DNA of 64,000 nucleotides, from contig NZ_LMTJ01000004.1 of NCBI RefSeq assembly GCF_001510715.1, positions 372,001 to 436,000 on the forward strand, in the 5' to 3' direction. The DNA comes from Bacillus sp. FJAT-29814. Lineage in GTDB: Bacteria; Bacillota; Bacilli; Bacillales; Cytobacillaceae. Of the stretch, positions 42,619 through 51,872 are shown one piece after another. The position numbers and the translations under genes were made by a program. A model generated the notes under the pieces. The model saw nothing but the letters and a program-made list of their open reading frames with translations. It searched no databases and had not been told where the DNA came from. Numbering within the stretch: position 1 is the stretch's first letter; each line of letters begins with the position of its first letter.

Positions 42619-45165
42619 ATGGAAACAATTGAATTGCCAAGCCGATTGAGTAAGTATAAAGAGTTGCGAACATCTTCCAGCGTTTTGAAAAAGGCCATAT
42701 TGCCTACCATTTGTTTTGCTGCCCTCTCGACAGTTGCTTTTGAAAATGCTGTTTTTGCAGAAACCAATACAGCTCAAGTAAGTACAACAATCAAATATGT
42801 CAATATAACAAAAGGATCTCTCAATTTGAGAAATGGCGCTTCAACTCAATCAGCTGTCATTTCATCTCTTACAAAAGGAACTGCAGTAACGGTATATTCC
42901 GAAGAGAATGGCTGGGCTAAGATAAATGCAAACGGAAAGACTGGATATGTTAGTACCAGCTATTTATCTGCCGGCACCCCTGTCAATTCAGCTGCAAAGC
43001 CACCCTCTGAAGTGACCACTAAATATGTGGATGTGAGCAAGGGTACACTTAACCTAAGAAGTGCAGCCTCTACAAGTTCAGCAGTCATTGCTGCCTTAAC
43101 GAAAGGAACAACTGTTACAGTGTATTGGGAAGCGAATGGCTGGGCTAAGGTAAATGCCAATGGAAAAGATGGGTTTGTAAGTTCACAATATTTAGCGTCT
43201 CAAAAACAAGGCACTTCATCTATACCTGAAACGCCAGCATCTCCTGCTCCTGCTCCGCAGGCTGCTGCACCAATCACTAAATATGTAAAGTTAGAAAGCG
43301 GCTCTCTAAATATGAGGAATGGCCCTTCTACCAGTTCTTCTGTGATTGTTAAACTGGCAAAAGGAATCGAAGTGAAGGTTTTATCGGAATCTGCCGGGTG
43401 GGCAAAGATAGAGGTTTATGGAAAAACCGGTTATGTCAGCTCAACCTATTTATCCAAAGAAAATCCTAGTACAGTTATCAAACCAACCGAGACACCAACT
43501 CCGACAACTACTAAATATGTGAATGTAAGTCCCGGCTCAAATTTGAATGTCAGAAAAAGCCCTTCTGTTACATCTGGAATTCTTACAAAACTTCAAGCTG
43601 GTACCGAAGTGACATTTTATTGGGAAGAGAATGGCTGGGCGAAAATTAAAGTAAATGGGCAGGATGGATACGTTAGTCCCGAATATCTTTCCCCTGCTAA
43701 AGGAAACTCTAGTACGATGCCAAAGGAAGAGCCTAAAACAGTTACAAAGTATGTAAATGTAAGTCTCGACTCCCCATTAAACATGCACACAAGCCCTTCA
43801 ACGGATGCATCGATTCTTACCAAGCTAGCACGCGGCGTTGAAATCACTGTTGTTTCAGATTCAGAGGGCTGGGCCAAAATTGAAGCTTACGGACAGTATG
43901 GATACGTGGATGCCCGTTACCTATCTGAAACAAAACCTGCTGCAGGTTCAGAACCAACACAATCGGAAACTAATGGGAAAGATTCCACTCCAGACAATGG
44001 CTCAGAGCAAGTTAATGATTTATCGAACAAAAAATTTGTAAATGTAATTTACGGATCAAGCTTAAACATGCGCTCGGAACCTTCCACAAAGTCACTCATC
44101 ATCACAAAGCTGGCAAGAGGGACAATTGTTGTTGTTGAGTCAGAACTAAATGGCTGGTCAAAGGTAACCGCAAACGGTAAAACAGGCTATATCAGTTCAC
44201 AATATTTATCAAATACTGCACCATTTAATCCAAACACGGTTGGCAATAACGTCGAAATGGTCTATGAAAACTATGATATCAGCTTAGATGATATGGTAAA
44301 AATCGAAATGAAAGTCAGTCAGCAAACAGATAAAAAATATGACACTTACATTCGAGCGGATGCCGTGACCCTAAATAGTCCTACAATCGGTACTGTTACC
44401 GGCTCAGTCTGGAATTTAAGAGGCGGCGCCGGTACAGAGCATTGGGTAGTCGGACAAGTGAAGGGCAATGAAAATCTTCAAATCCTTGATAAAATAACAG
44501 GTTCGGACGGATATGAATGGTATAAAGTTGCCTATAACAAAACATGGGTAAATGCAAGTCCCGAAGATGTTGCCTATTATATTAATCCCAGCAATTTTTT
44601 AAGCAACACGTTAGATTCCCTGCAATTCCTTAAACTATCGGTCTCTGCCAACCTAAATCCAGATGAAATCAATCAAAGAATCCTTTCTGGAAAAGGTATT
44701 TTACAAGGAATGGCTTCCTCCTTTGTTACGGCAGGAAGCATGTATAGAATTAATGAGATTTATTTAATTTCCCATGCCCTGCTTGAAACAAACAATGGTA
44801 GATCCCAGCTTGCCACTGGTGTAGAGGTTAATGGAAAAAAAGTCTATAACATGTTTGGGATTGGAGCATATGACAATTCCGCACTTGAAAGCGGGGGCCA
44901 ATTTGCCTATAATGCAGGATGGTTTACACCAGAGGAGGCCATTATTGGTGGAGCTCAATTTATTGCCAATGGGTACATTAATGCAGGGCAAGATACTCTT
45001 TATAAAATGAGATGGAATCCCGCTTCCGTTTTAACAAAAGGCTATGCTTCCCACCAGTATGCGACAGACATTGGCTGGGCAGCTAAGCAAGTCTATCAAA
45101 TCAATAATTTATATAGTTTGCTAGATTCATATAAACTATACCTTGAAATTCCGCAATATAAGTAG
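42619..45165 (+). CDS. Secreted multi-SH3 N-acetylglucosaminidase (autolysin)
   Basis: An 848-residue cell-wall hydrolase. The signal peptide lies unusually deep (ILPTICFAALSTVAFENAVFA, about 28-48). Six bacterial SH3 repeats follow (about 58-530), each with KYVNV..GSLNLR, GWAKI.ANGKTGYVS and a Pro/Thr/Ser-rich linker, then a divergent seventh (SVWNLRGGAGTEHW). The C-terminal glucosaminidase domain has the catalytic Glu723 in HALLETNNG, as in LytD/LytG. GGAGGAGGAGAA before the ATG at 42619 fixes the start. It is the only rightward gene between rpsF and yyaC, with its own terminator. Confidence 0.92.
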   Translation: METIELPSRLSKYKELRTSSSVLKKAILPTICFAALSTVAFENAVFAETNTAQVSTTIKYVNITKGSLNLRNGASTQSAVISSLTKGTAVTVYSEENGWAKINANGKTGYVSTSYLSAGTPVNSAAKPPSEVTTKYVDVSKGTLNLRSAASTSSAVIAALTKGTTVTVYWEANGWAKVNANGKDGFVSSQYLASQKQGTSSIPETPASPAPAPQAAAPITKYVKLESGSLNMRNGPSTSSSVIVKLAKGIEVKVLSESAGWAKIEVYGKTGYVSSTYLSKENPSTVIKPTETPTPTTTKYVNVSPGSNLNVRKSPSVTSGILTKLQAGTEVTFYWEENGWAKIKVNGQDGYVSPEYLSPAKGNSSTMPKEEPKTVTKYVNVSLDSPLNMHTSPSTDASILTKLARGVEITVVSDSEGWAKIEAYGQYGYVDARYLSETKPAAGSEPTQSETNGKDSTPDNGSEQVNDLSNKKFVNVIYGSSLNMRSEPSTKSLIITKLARGTIVVVESELNGWSKVTANGKTGYISSQYLSNTAPFNPNTVGNNVEMVYENYDISLDDMVKIEMKVSQQTDKKYDTYIRADAVTLNSPTIGTVTGSVWNLRGGAGTEHWVVGQVKGNENLQILDKITGSDGYEWYKVAYNKTWVNASPEDVAYYINPSNFLSNTLDSLQFLKLSVSANLNPDEINQRILSGKGILQGMASSFVTAGSMYRINEIYLISHALLETNNGRSQLATGVEVNGKKVYNMFGIGAYDNSALESGGQFAYNAGWFTPEEAIIGGAQFIANGYINAGQDTLYKMRWNPASVLTKGYASHQYATDIGWAAKQVYQINNLYSLLDSYKLYLEIPQYK

Positions 45166-45170
45166 TTTAA

Positions 45171-45207
45171 AAGAGGGCCTTTCCGTTAGCGGAAAGGCCC
45201 TCTTTTT
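45171..45207. terminator. Bidirectional terminator, glucosaminidase/yyaE
   Basis: AAGAGGGCCTTTCCG and CGGAAAGGCCCTCTT form a perfect 15-bp stem with a TTAG loop, flanked by A and T tracts on both sides. It ends both convergent genes. Confidence 0.93.
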
Positions 45208-45213
45208 AATCTT

Positions 45214-47217
45214 TTAAAGCTTTTCTAAATTGACAAGGCAATCATACAAAGTGCTCCCGAGTCCGTTATCAGATTCATTGCTAGAAGTCAGATTATTGAC
45301 CGGACCGCCAAACCTCTTCCAGATTCCTTCATCAATATTAATCGTGTTGGGGTGGGCAGCAGGCAGAATGGAGACAAAGCCTTTTACTTCGCCGCGATTG
45401 TTCCAGACACGTACATAATCCCCATTTTCTAATCCTAATTGATCAGCTATGTTTTGGGCAACCTCAACTTTAAGTTTCACACTGCCAGTTAACAGATGAT
45501 AGTTTTGCGAGTGATTGGAACGCATTGGATGAATGGTTAACAAACTATATGGGTATCGAGCAGCAAGGGAAGGATTGGCCCACTTGGATTCTTCAGGGAC
45601 TGCCAACTTAAGCAAGCCTGAATCCCCTTTTTGCTGCCCGAGAATTGAAGTAAACTCAAACTTTCCGGTAGTAGTCGCAAACCTTCGATCCTGCCACGGA
45701 ATTTTGGCAACCGGCAACTCCAAGTTTTGCTGCTTTTTTAACCCATCTAGTGTCAAGCCGTTTTCACGCAATGGCTCCAACGTCATTTCCAGCCACTCGT
45801 CCCTCGAAAAATCAAAATCATGGCCAAATCCCAGCCGTTGTGCGAGCTCAGTCCAAATCCACAAATCCGATTTTGCCTCTCCAGGAGCATCCACCAGCTT
45901 AGGTCCATAATTGATATAATGATGATACATAGAGGAATAATAAAAATCCTCTTCCTCAAACGAGGTTGCAGCCGGCAGTACATAATCCGCCTCTTTTGCC
46001 GTATCAGTCATAAACTGGTCAATTACGACAAGAGTTTCAACTGATGAAAATGCCTTTTGAACAATATTCGAATCAGGCACTTGGGTTAACGGATTGCCGC
46101 AGGTTACAATAATCATTTTAATTTCCGGATTTTTTGCCTCCAAAATCCCCTCTGCCTGTTTCATGATAGAAAACTGCCGATGGCTCTTCCGGCGTTTGGA
46201 CAATGTCAATTCGTCAAAAGAGAAGCTTTGCCCGACCTGCAGATTGGCATAATTGGCCCCGCCGCCAGGAATCCCAATATTTCCGCTCACGGCAACTAAC
46301 GCGTCAATCAACCGGATCGTATTCCCACCATTATGGTAGCGCTGCAGCCCCAAACCCATATAAGTTGAAGTAGGTTTATCAGCATAAACATAGGCTAGTT
46401 TAGTAATTACATTCAAAGGAACTTCCGTCATCTCACTAATCCGGTCTAACGAGATTCCTTCAAGAATTCCCTTCAAATCATCAAATCCGTATGTTGATTG
46501 TTCAATGAATCCTGTATCCTCCAGGCCCAACCGGAGCATTTCCTTCATCACTCCAGCAGCAAGGAGACCATCCATTCCTGGTTTAATGGTAATATGCTGA
46601 TCGGCAATTTTGGCCGTAGCATTAAACAGCGGGTCAATGACAATCAGCTTGGCACCAAGTTTTTTCGCCTCAACCAGCTTCTCATAAAAGTGCATGTTTG
46701 TCCGGGCGACATTTCTGCCCCAAATGATGATATTTTTACTATTGTAAACATCGTCTGGTTCATGGCTCCAGGCATTGCCAAAATCCCATTTTTGCGCTTC
46801 TATTCCGGCCCCCCAGCAAAGTGAGCCGTAAAGTTCCGTCACACCGCCATAACAGTTAAAAAACCGCTGATCCAAGTTTTTTAAAATGCCGTTATTGGCA
46901 TAATCATGACTGTGAAGCACAGCCGTAGTACCGTATTTTCCCCTGATTACCGATAGTTTCTCAGCAATCTCACTTAGTGCTTGTTCCCAAGTAATTTGTT
47001 CAAAGTGTCCGTTAACCTTTTTCATCGGGTGTAGGAGCCGCTGCGGTGAATTCGTTCTTGTTTCCAGCATCCGGCCGCGCCCACATATTTTTCCTTTCGT
47101 GATTGGGTGATCTGGGTCTCCCTCGACCTTGACCACTTTTCCGTTATCAATCGTTACATTGAACCCGCAGCTATCCCAGCAATTTAATGGACAAGCCGAT
47201 TTTACCACCGTCGCCAT
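45214..47217 (-). CDS. yyaE: Molybdopterin oxidoreductase YyaE
   Basis: A 667-residue protein of the DMSO-reductase/formate-dehydrogenase family. An N-terminal [4Fe-4S] motif uses Cys9, Cys13, Cys17 and Cys45 (CPLNCWDSCGF, then GKICGRG). Molybdopterin-binding regions and a C-terminal dinucleotide domain (HPMRSNHSQNYHL, VRVWNNRGEV) follow. It is the orthologue of B. subtilis YyaE, whose substrate is not established. No partner Fe-S or membrane subunit is adjacent, suggesting a soluble single-subunit enzyme. It follows the DUF951 gene after about 70 bases and a terminator. Confidence 0.9.
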   Translation of the reverse strand: MATVVKSACPLNCWDSCGFNVTIDNGKVVKVEGDPDHPITKGKICGRGRMLETRTNSPQRLLHPMKKVNGHFEQITWEQALSEIAEKLSVIRGKYGTTAVLHSHDYANNGILKNLDQRFFNCYGGVTELYGSLCWGAGIEAQKWDFGNAWSHEPDDVYNSKNIIIWGRNVARTNMHFYEKLVEAKKLGAKLIVIDPLFNATAKIADQHITIKPGMDGLLAAGVMKEMLRLGLEDTGFIEQSTYGFDDLKGILEGISLDRISEMTEVPLNVITKLAYVYADKPTSTYMGLGLQRYHNGGNTIRLIDALVAVSGNIGIPGGGANYANLQVGQSFSFDELTLSKRRKSHRQFSIMKQAEGILEAKNPEIKMIIVTCGNPLTQVPDSNIVQKAFSSVETLVVIDQFMTDTAKEADYVLPAATSFEEEDFYYSSMYHHYINYGPKLVDAPGEAKSDLWIWTELAQRLGFGHDFDFSRDEWLEMTLEPLRENGLTLDGLKKQQNLELPVAKIPWQDRRFATTTGKFEFTSILGQQKGDSGLLKLAVPEESKWANPSLAARYPYSLLTIHPMRSNHSQNYHLLTGSVKLKVEVAQNIADQLGLENGDYVRVWNNRGEVKGFVSILPAAHPNTINIDEGIWKRFGGPVNNLTSSNESDNGLGSTLYDCLVNLEKL

Positions 47218-47280
47218 CTCTCCACCCCCAGAAAAAATCTCTATATCTTTTAAGAATAATACAGTTCACAAAAAAAAAGA

Positions 47281-47307
47281 AGCATGAAGATTATTCCTCC
47301 TCATGCT
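47281..47307 (-). terminator. Terminator of the DUF951 gene
   Basis: AGCATGA and TCATGCT form the stem; on the minus strand it is followed by TCTTTTTTTTT. The stop codon lies in the loop. Confidence 0.7.
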
Positions 47308-47491
47308 TCAAAAGAATCTTTTTCATTTTTCGGGAAAACTCTTTTCTTGGGATCATGACGCTGTGGCCGCAGCCCTCACATTTAATCCTGATATCCATGC
47401 CCATACGGATAATTTTCCAACGATTTGTGCCGCACGGATGCTGTTTTTTCATCTCGACCACGTCGTTTAATCCAAACTCTTTTTCTTCCAT
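47291..47491 (-). CDS. DUF951 family protein (YyzM-like)
   Basis: A 66-residue protein starting MEEKEFGLNDVVEMKKQHPCG. Conserved elements are KKQHPCGTNRWKIIRMGMDIRIKCEGCGHSVMIPR (in parts), including three cysteines and a CxxC pair that suggests metal binding. It matches DUF951, found beside mscS- and ychF-like genes across Firmicutes; the function is unknown. The gene follows the MscS channel gene after 11 bases, so they are co-transcribed. Confidence 0.92.
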   Translation of the reverse strand: MEEKEFGLNDVVEMKKQHPCGTNRWKIIRMGMDIRIKCEGCGHSVMIPRKEFSRKMKKILLKHEEE

Positions 47492-47502
47492 TACGATCCC
47501 CC

Positions 47503-48390
47503 CTAAACGCCTTTTCCAGGTTCTTTTGAAAACATAACAAGCCGTGGATACGGGATTTCGATTCCATGCTTGTCCAATTGTTGTTTTACATCCCTGCGAA
47601 TTTTACGGGCTACACCAAAATGTTGCATCGGTGCTGTTTCGGCAACAATTCGCAAAACTACTTCTTGCGGGCCAAAGTTTTGAATACCAAGCAAGTCCGG
47701 GCGTTTAACCAGCTCCTCATAACGACCGGGCATTTCATCCAGCAGTTGTTCGATTACCTTTTGGGCTTCCTCAATATTCGCATCATAGGCAATGCTAATA
47801 TCGACAACCGCAACACTATTGTTAATCGAAAAATTTGTGACCTCGATGATGCTGCCATTGGGAATAATATGAACTTCGCCGGTCCCGCTTTTTATTTTTG
47901 TCGTTCGTAAGCCAATGGCTTCAACATCACCCTCAAACTCGCCGATTCGCACATGGTCGCCTACGGAAAATTGATCTTCAAAAATAATAAAGAATCCGGT
48001 AATTACATCCTTTACCAAACTTTGCGCTCCAAAACCTACCGCCAGTCCGACAATTCCCGCTCCTGCAAGAAGTGCCTTCACATCAATATTAAAAACCGAA
48101 AGGATTGTCATAAAGGCGATAAAGTAGACTACGTACGAAAGGATATTGTCAAGAAGCTTGGATAGCGTTTCTTCCCTCCTGGCATTTGTTCTGAGTGGAG
48201 AGAGATTTCTAATCTTAAATATGTTATGAATCGCAGCTCTGCCGATTCGAATCAATATATTTGCAATAACTAGGATAATAATAATTTTTAAAATGCCTTC
48301 GCCAATATTTAACCATGTCTCTTCATTTTGGAATTTATCTACTAATTTCTGAATACCTTTTTGAGTAAGAGTCTTATCATCAAGAACCAT
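47503..48390 (-). CDS. MscS-family mechanosensitive channel
   Basis: A 295-residue small-conductance mechanosensitive channel. Membrane helices are seen at about 28-48, 80-105 and the pore helix (AGAGIVGLAVGFGAQSLVKDVITGFFIIFEDQ, read in parts). The beta domain (FSVGDHVRIGEFEGDVEAIGLRTTKIK) and an alpha/beta C-terminal domain complete the MscS fold. It protects against hypo-osmotic shock. The gene is upstream of the DUF951 gene and divergent from yyaC. Confidence 0.93.
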   Translation of the reverse strand: MVLDDKTLTQKGIQKLVDKFQNEETWLNIGEGILKIIIILVIANILIRIGRAAIHNIFKIRNLSPLRTNARREETLSKLLDNILSYVVYFIAFMTILSVFNIDVKALLAGAGIVGLAVGFGAQSLVKDVITGFFIIFEDQFSVGDHVRIGEFEGDVEAIGLRTTKIKSGTGEVHIIPNGSIIEVTNFSINNSVAVVDISIAYDANIEEAQKVIEQLLDEMPGRYEELVKRPDLLGIQNFGPQEVVLRIVAETAPMQHFGVARKIRRDVKQQLDKHGIEIPYPRLVMFSKEPGKGV

Positions 48391-48488
48391 TTTTGCACCA
48401 TCCTTTGTCTTGCCTACAACATTTATTTTATCAATTTTTCATTGGAGAGAATAGCATTGTGAATTTTTCTTTTTCTCCCTTACATCAT

Positions 48489-48517
48489 GTATAGACTTCC
48501 TGAATTTTCCGTATACT
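48489..48517 (+). promoter_or_regulatory. Candidate sporulation promoter of yyaC
   Basis: GTATA (48489-48493) and CGTATACT (48510-48517), 16 bases apart, partly resemble sigma-E or sigma-F promoters. It lies about 37 bases before the yyaC start. The match is imperfect. Confidence 0.3.
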
Positions 48518-48553
48518 GTTAAGGCAAATCACCGAGTTAAGGGAGTGGACTTA

Positions 48554-49168
48554 ATGAATCTGAAGGCAAAGCTGTTTAATCGGATTGCCAAAACAAATAT
48601 TATGCATGACGAGTTTCAGGCTACTGAAACATTAGCTGAAGAATTGCTTACTAATATCCCGGCGGTAACAACTCGTCCCATTGTATTTGTCTGCATTGGA
48701 ACCGATCGTTCTACTGGAGATTCATTAGGGCCACTTGTCGGAACTCTATTGGAGGAAAAGGATCCTTCGCCTTTTTATGTTTATGGAACCTTGGATCAGC
48801 CGATACATGCTGTCAATCTTGAAGAGAGACTGAAAGAAATAAACGTTAAGCACAGGAATCCATATTTGATCGGCATTGATGCCTGCCTTGGCCGCATCAA
48901 AAATGTAGGTGTTATTCAACTGGGACACGGCCCTGTCAAACCCGGAGCCGGAGTAAATAAAGAGTTGCCAGCCGTAGGCGAAATTCATATAACCGGTATT
49001 GTCAATGTCAGTGGCTTTATGGAATTTTTCGTTTTACAGAACACCCGATTAAATCTGGTGATGAAGATGGCAAAAACCATTGCTAATGGAATCTACCAGG
49101 CAAGCTTGCAATATCCTAGACAAAGCTGGTCTCAACTGGAATGGATTGAAGAGGAAAAAACGAATTGA
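48554..49168 (+). CDS. yyaC: Spore protease YyaC
   Basis: A 204-residue protein of the YyaC family (DUF1256), annotated as spore protease-like and limited to spore formers. Conserved segments are VFVCIGTDRSTGDSLGPLVG, YGTLDQPIHAVNL, GIDACLGR and GPVKPGAGVNKELPAVG; the fold is related to GPR/HybD peptidases. ATG 48554 has GGGAG nine bases upstream; the three codons before it overlap the site. A bidirectional terminator follows. Confidence 0.92.
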   Translation: MNLKAKLFNRIAKTNIMHDEFQATETLAEELLTNIPAVTTRPIVFVCIGTDRSTGDSLGPLVGTLLEEKDPSPFYVYGTLDQPIHAVNLEERLKEINVKHRNPYLIGIDACLGRIKNVGVIQLGHGPVKPGAGVNKELPAVGEIHITGIVNVSGFMEFFVLQNTRLNLVMKMAKTIANGIYQASLQYPRQSWSQLEWIEEEKTN

Positions 49169-49169
49169 A

Positions 49170-49199
49170 AAGAGCATCGCTTGTCACAGCGGTGCTCTT
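49170..49199. terminator. Bidirectional terminator, yyaC/DUF554
   Basis: AAGAGCATCGCT pairs with AGCGGTGCTCTT (one G-U) around a 6-base loop, between convergent genes. Confidence 0.8.
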
Positions 49200-49202
49200 A
49201 AA

Positions 49203-49907
49203 TTAGTTCATTGCATATAGTATGGCCACAACAACTCCGACCACCACGATGCCAGGTAGGAGGTTGCCCACCTTGATTTTTGTCAGGCCGATCATATTTA
49301 GCCCAATGGCAAAAATCATGATTCCACCTGTTGCAGTCATTTCAACAATAAACTGATCCATCAACGCCTTGGGCACAAATAAATCTATTTGGGTAGCAAA
49401 CAAGGCAATAAGACCTTGATAAAGCACGACCGGGATGGCTGAAAAAATAACCCCTATCCCGAGGGTGGTTGTCAGAATTAACGAGGTAAAACCGTCAAGC
49501 AGCGATTTTGTGTACAGAACATCATGATCGCCGCGAATTCCGCTATCAAGCGCACCAATAATGGCCATTGCACCGATGACAAAAATTAACGTAGCAGTGA
49601 CAAATCCTTCAGAAATACTGCCTTTCCCATTCGAGCCAAGCTTGCTTTCCAGCCAATTCCCTAAATCATTTAACTTATCTTCCAACCTAAGCATTTCACC
49701 TAATACTGCACCAGCAACTAAACTGATAATAACAATAAGGAAATTCTCGCTTTTGAAGCCCATTTGAAGCCCTAATACCATGACCGCCAGTCCAATGGCC
49801 TTCATGACTGTATCCTTCATGGTCTCGGGGATCCGATTTAACAGCTTCCCCAGCAAAGTGCCAATCACAATCAATAATCCATTTACAAGTGTTCCCAATA
49901 AAAACAT
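49203..49907 (-). CDS. DUF554 membrane protein
   Basis: A 234-residue integral membrane protein of the DUF554 (YdfK/YqgA-like) family with about six to seven hydrophobic segments. Family signatures are GTLVNGLLIVIGTLLG at the start, GAMAIIGALDSGIRGDH and TATGGIMIFAIGLNMIGL. The function is unknown; it may be a small transporter. It is leftward, in the parB-parA direction, but separated from parB by a terminator. Confidence 0.9.
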   Translation of the reverse strand: MFLLGTLVNGLLIVIGTLLGKLLNRIPETMKDTVMKAIGLAVMVLGLQMGFKSENFLIVIISLVAGAVLGEMLRLEDKLNDLGNWLESKLGSNGKGSISEGFVTATLIFVIGAMAIIGALDSGIRGDHDVLYTKSLLDGFTSLILTTTLGIGVIFSAIPVVLYQGLIALFATQIDLFVPKALMDQFIVEMTATGGIMIFAIGLNMIGLTKIKVGNLLPGIVVVGVVVAILYAMN

Positions 49908-49984
49908 AGCTGTTCCCCTTTTTTCGCTTTACGAAATGATAATAGTATTAAACTATCATTTTTTTTTGCCATTGAAAAGAAAAA

Positions 49985-50003
49985 AACCATCTAAGCGATG
50001 GTT
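49985..50003 (-). terminator. Terminator of parAB
   Basis: AACCATC and GATGGTT form the stem; on the minus strand it is followed by TTTTTTCTTTT. It overlaps the parB stop codon. Confidence 0.8.
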
Positions 50004-50853
50004 AAAGTTCTTCATTTTGACCCAATAATTCCAGAATCCGCTCCAGATCCTCTTCGGTGAAGAATTCTATTTCAATTTTGCCTTTATGTTTGTTCTTTTT
50101 AATGTGAACAGCCGTTCCAAACCGTTCACGCAGCGAATGCTCGCGTTCAATGAGGAAAACATCCTTTTTCTGGTCCGGTTTTTTTGTTTCACGTGGAACA
50201 TTTTCATTTAATTGCTGAATCCACTTTTCTAATTGGCGGACGTTTAAGGACTCCTGGATCACTTTTTCCACCATCACGGCAAGCTTGTTCTTTTGGCGTA
50301 GGCCTAATAATGCACGGCCATGCCCCATCGTAATCTTCCCATCAGATATCAACTCTTGAATTTTTGGCGGGAGGGAGAGGAGGCGGATATGGTTTGCGAT
50401 ATGCGGTCTACTTTTCCCTAACCTCTTGGCGACTTCTTCCTGCGTCAGCTTTAGCTTGTCCATTAAAGTTTGATAGGCAATCGCCTCTTCAATCGGATTT
50501 AAGTCTTCTCGCTGCAGGTTTTCAAGCACCGCCAATTCCATCATCTGCTGCTCCGTTAACTCACGGACAACAGCAGGAACAGTTTCCAGCTTTGCTTCCT
50601 TAGCTGCCCGGAACCGCCGTTCCCCGACAACAATTTCATACCCCTTAATACTTTTTCTGACGATGATTGGCTGGAGGATTCCGTGCTCCAATATTGAAGC
50701 CTTTAAATCCTCAATCGCCTCTTTCTGGAAGTGTTTGCGGGGCTGATACGGATTTGGGCGCAGTTCATTGACCTTAATTTCTTGAACCGTCTCTTCCTTG
50801 CCGGCCTCCATACTAAAAAATGCATTTAGACCTTTCCCCAAGCCTTTAGCCAT
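50002..50853 (-). CDS. parB: Chromosome-partitioning protein ParB (Spo0J)
   Basis: CTP-dependent DNA clamp of 283 aa that loads on parS and spreads. The N-terminal ParB/Srx domain has ELRPNPYQPRKHF and GERRFRAAK, the helix-turn-helix is LTQEEVAKRLGKSRPHIANHIRLL, and a C-terminal dimerisation region follows. Its start overlaps the end of parA by eight bases. A parS site lies inside its own coding sequence (50185-50200), as in B. subtilis spo0J. It works with Soj, SMC and DnaA regulation near oriC. Confidence 0.96.
   Translation of the reverse strand: MAKGLGKGLNAFFSMEAGKEETVQEIKVNELRPNPYQPRKHFQKEAIEDLKASILEHGILQPIIVRKSIKGYEIVVGERRFRAAKEAKLETVPAVVRELTEQQMMELAVLENLQREDLNPIEEAIAYQTLMDKLKLTQEEVAKRLGKSRPHIANHIRLLSLPPKIQELISDGKITMGHGRALLGLRQKNKLAVMVEKVIQESLNVRQLEKWIQQLNENVPRETKKPDQKKDVFLIEREHSLRERFGTAVHIKKNKHKGKIEIEFFTEEDLERILELLGQNEEL
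50185..50200. promoter_or_regulatory. parS site inside parB
   Basis: TGTTTCACGTGGAACA; its complement TGTTCCACGTGAAACA is the parS sequence known from B. subtilis spo0J. It codes for VPRET in ParB. Confidence 0.95.
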
Positions 50854-51607
50854 TTGCGACCACTTCCTTTGCCAATTCTAAATATACTTCTGCACCACGG
50901 GATTTCGAATCATAGGTAATGATTGGTTCCCCATGGCTTGGAGCCTCACTTAGACGAACATTTCTTGGAATGATGGTTTTATAGACTTTATCCTGAAAGT
51001 ACTTTTTTACTTCCTCAATAACCTGAATGCCCAGATTGGTTCTGGCATCAAGCATCGTTAATAGCACACCTTCGATTTTTAAATCTGAGTTTAAATGCTT
51101 TTGTACAAGCCTGACCGTATTTAGCAGTTGGCTTAAGCCTTCCAGTGCATAATACTCGCACTGAACTGGAATTAAGACCGCATCGGAAGCGGTTAGCGCA
51201 TTGATGGTCAAAAGCCCCAAAGAGGGAGGGCAATCGATAATGACATAATCAAATTGATCCTTCACTTCTTCAAGTGCACGTTTTAGGCGAACCTCTCTTG
51301 AGATGGTCGGAACGAGTTCAATTTCCGCACCAGCCAATTGAATCGTTGCCGGGATAGCATATAGATTCTCGACCGCTGACGGCTTAATAACATCCTTCGC
51401 TTCGACATCATCGACTAAAACATCATATATGCACTGATCTACTTCTGCCTTTTCAATTCCAATCCCGCTTGTTGCATTTCCCTGCGGGTCAATGTCGACT
51501 AACAAGACACGCTTTCCTATATATGCTAAGCAGGCGCCCAGGTTGACAGAGGTAGTGGTTTTCCCGACTCCGCCTTTTTGGTTCGCGATTGCAAGGATTT
51601 TACCCAC
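50846..51607 (-). CDS. parA: Chromosome-partitioning ATPase ParA (Soj)
   Basis: A 253-residue deviant Walker-type ATPase. The P-loop is KGGVGKTT in IANQKGGVGKTTTSVNLGACLA, with DIDPQGNATSG and DYVIIDCPPSLGLLTINAL as further motifs. ATP-bound Soj dimers bind DNA and influence DnaA; ParB stimulates its ATPase. It lies between noc and parB. An intergenic AT-rich gap with the noc terminator precedes it, so parAB probably has its own promoter. Confidence 0.96.
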   Translation of the reverse strand: MGKILAIANQKGGVGKTTTSVNLGACLAYIGKRVLLVDIDPQGNATSGIGIEKAEVDQCIYDVLVDDVEAKDVIKPSAVENLYAIPATIQLAGAEIELVPTISREVRLKRALEEVKDQFDYVIIDCPPSLGLLTINALTASDAVLIPVQCEYYALEGLSQLLNTVRLVQKHLNSDLKIEGVLLTMLDARTNLGIQVIEEVKKYFQDKVYKTIIPRNVRLSEAPSHGEPIITYDSKSRGAEVYLELAKEVVANG

Positions 51608-51829
51608 GATGCCACCTACCCTTTTATTCTTTAAAAATTTAATTCTTTGAATCTACTGATTTACCGGAAATCCTTATGGGGTTATTATCCGCCAAAAGAG
51701 AGGTAAAGTAAAATTCCATTCCTTTATTTTATCATGAAATAGGACGGATGTTATTTTTTTTCAAAAAATTTTCCAACGCTCGGGTTTATTCCATATTTTA
51801 CCTCCCCAATGGTTTTACGATAAAAAAAT

Positions 51830-51859
51830 AAGAACCAAACATATTTTTGTCTGGTTCTT
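51830..51859 (-). terminator. Terminator of noc
   Basis: AAGAACCA pairs with TGGTTCTT, extended inside by GAC/GTT; on the minus strand the stem is followed by ATTTTTTTATC. Confidence 0.8.
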
Positions 51860-51872
51860 TCCTATTTGCCTA

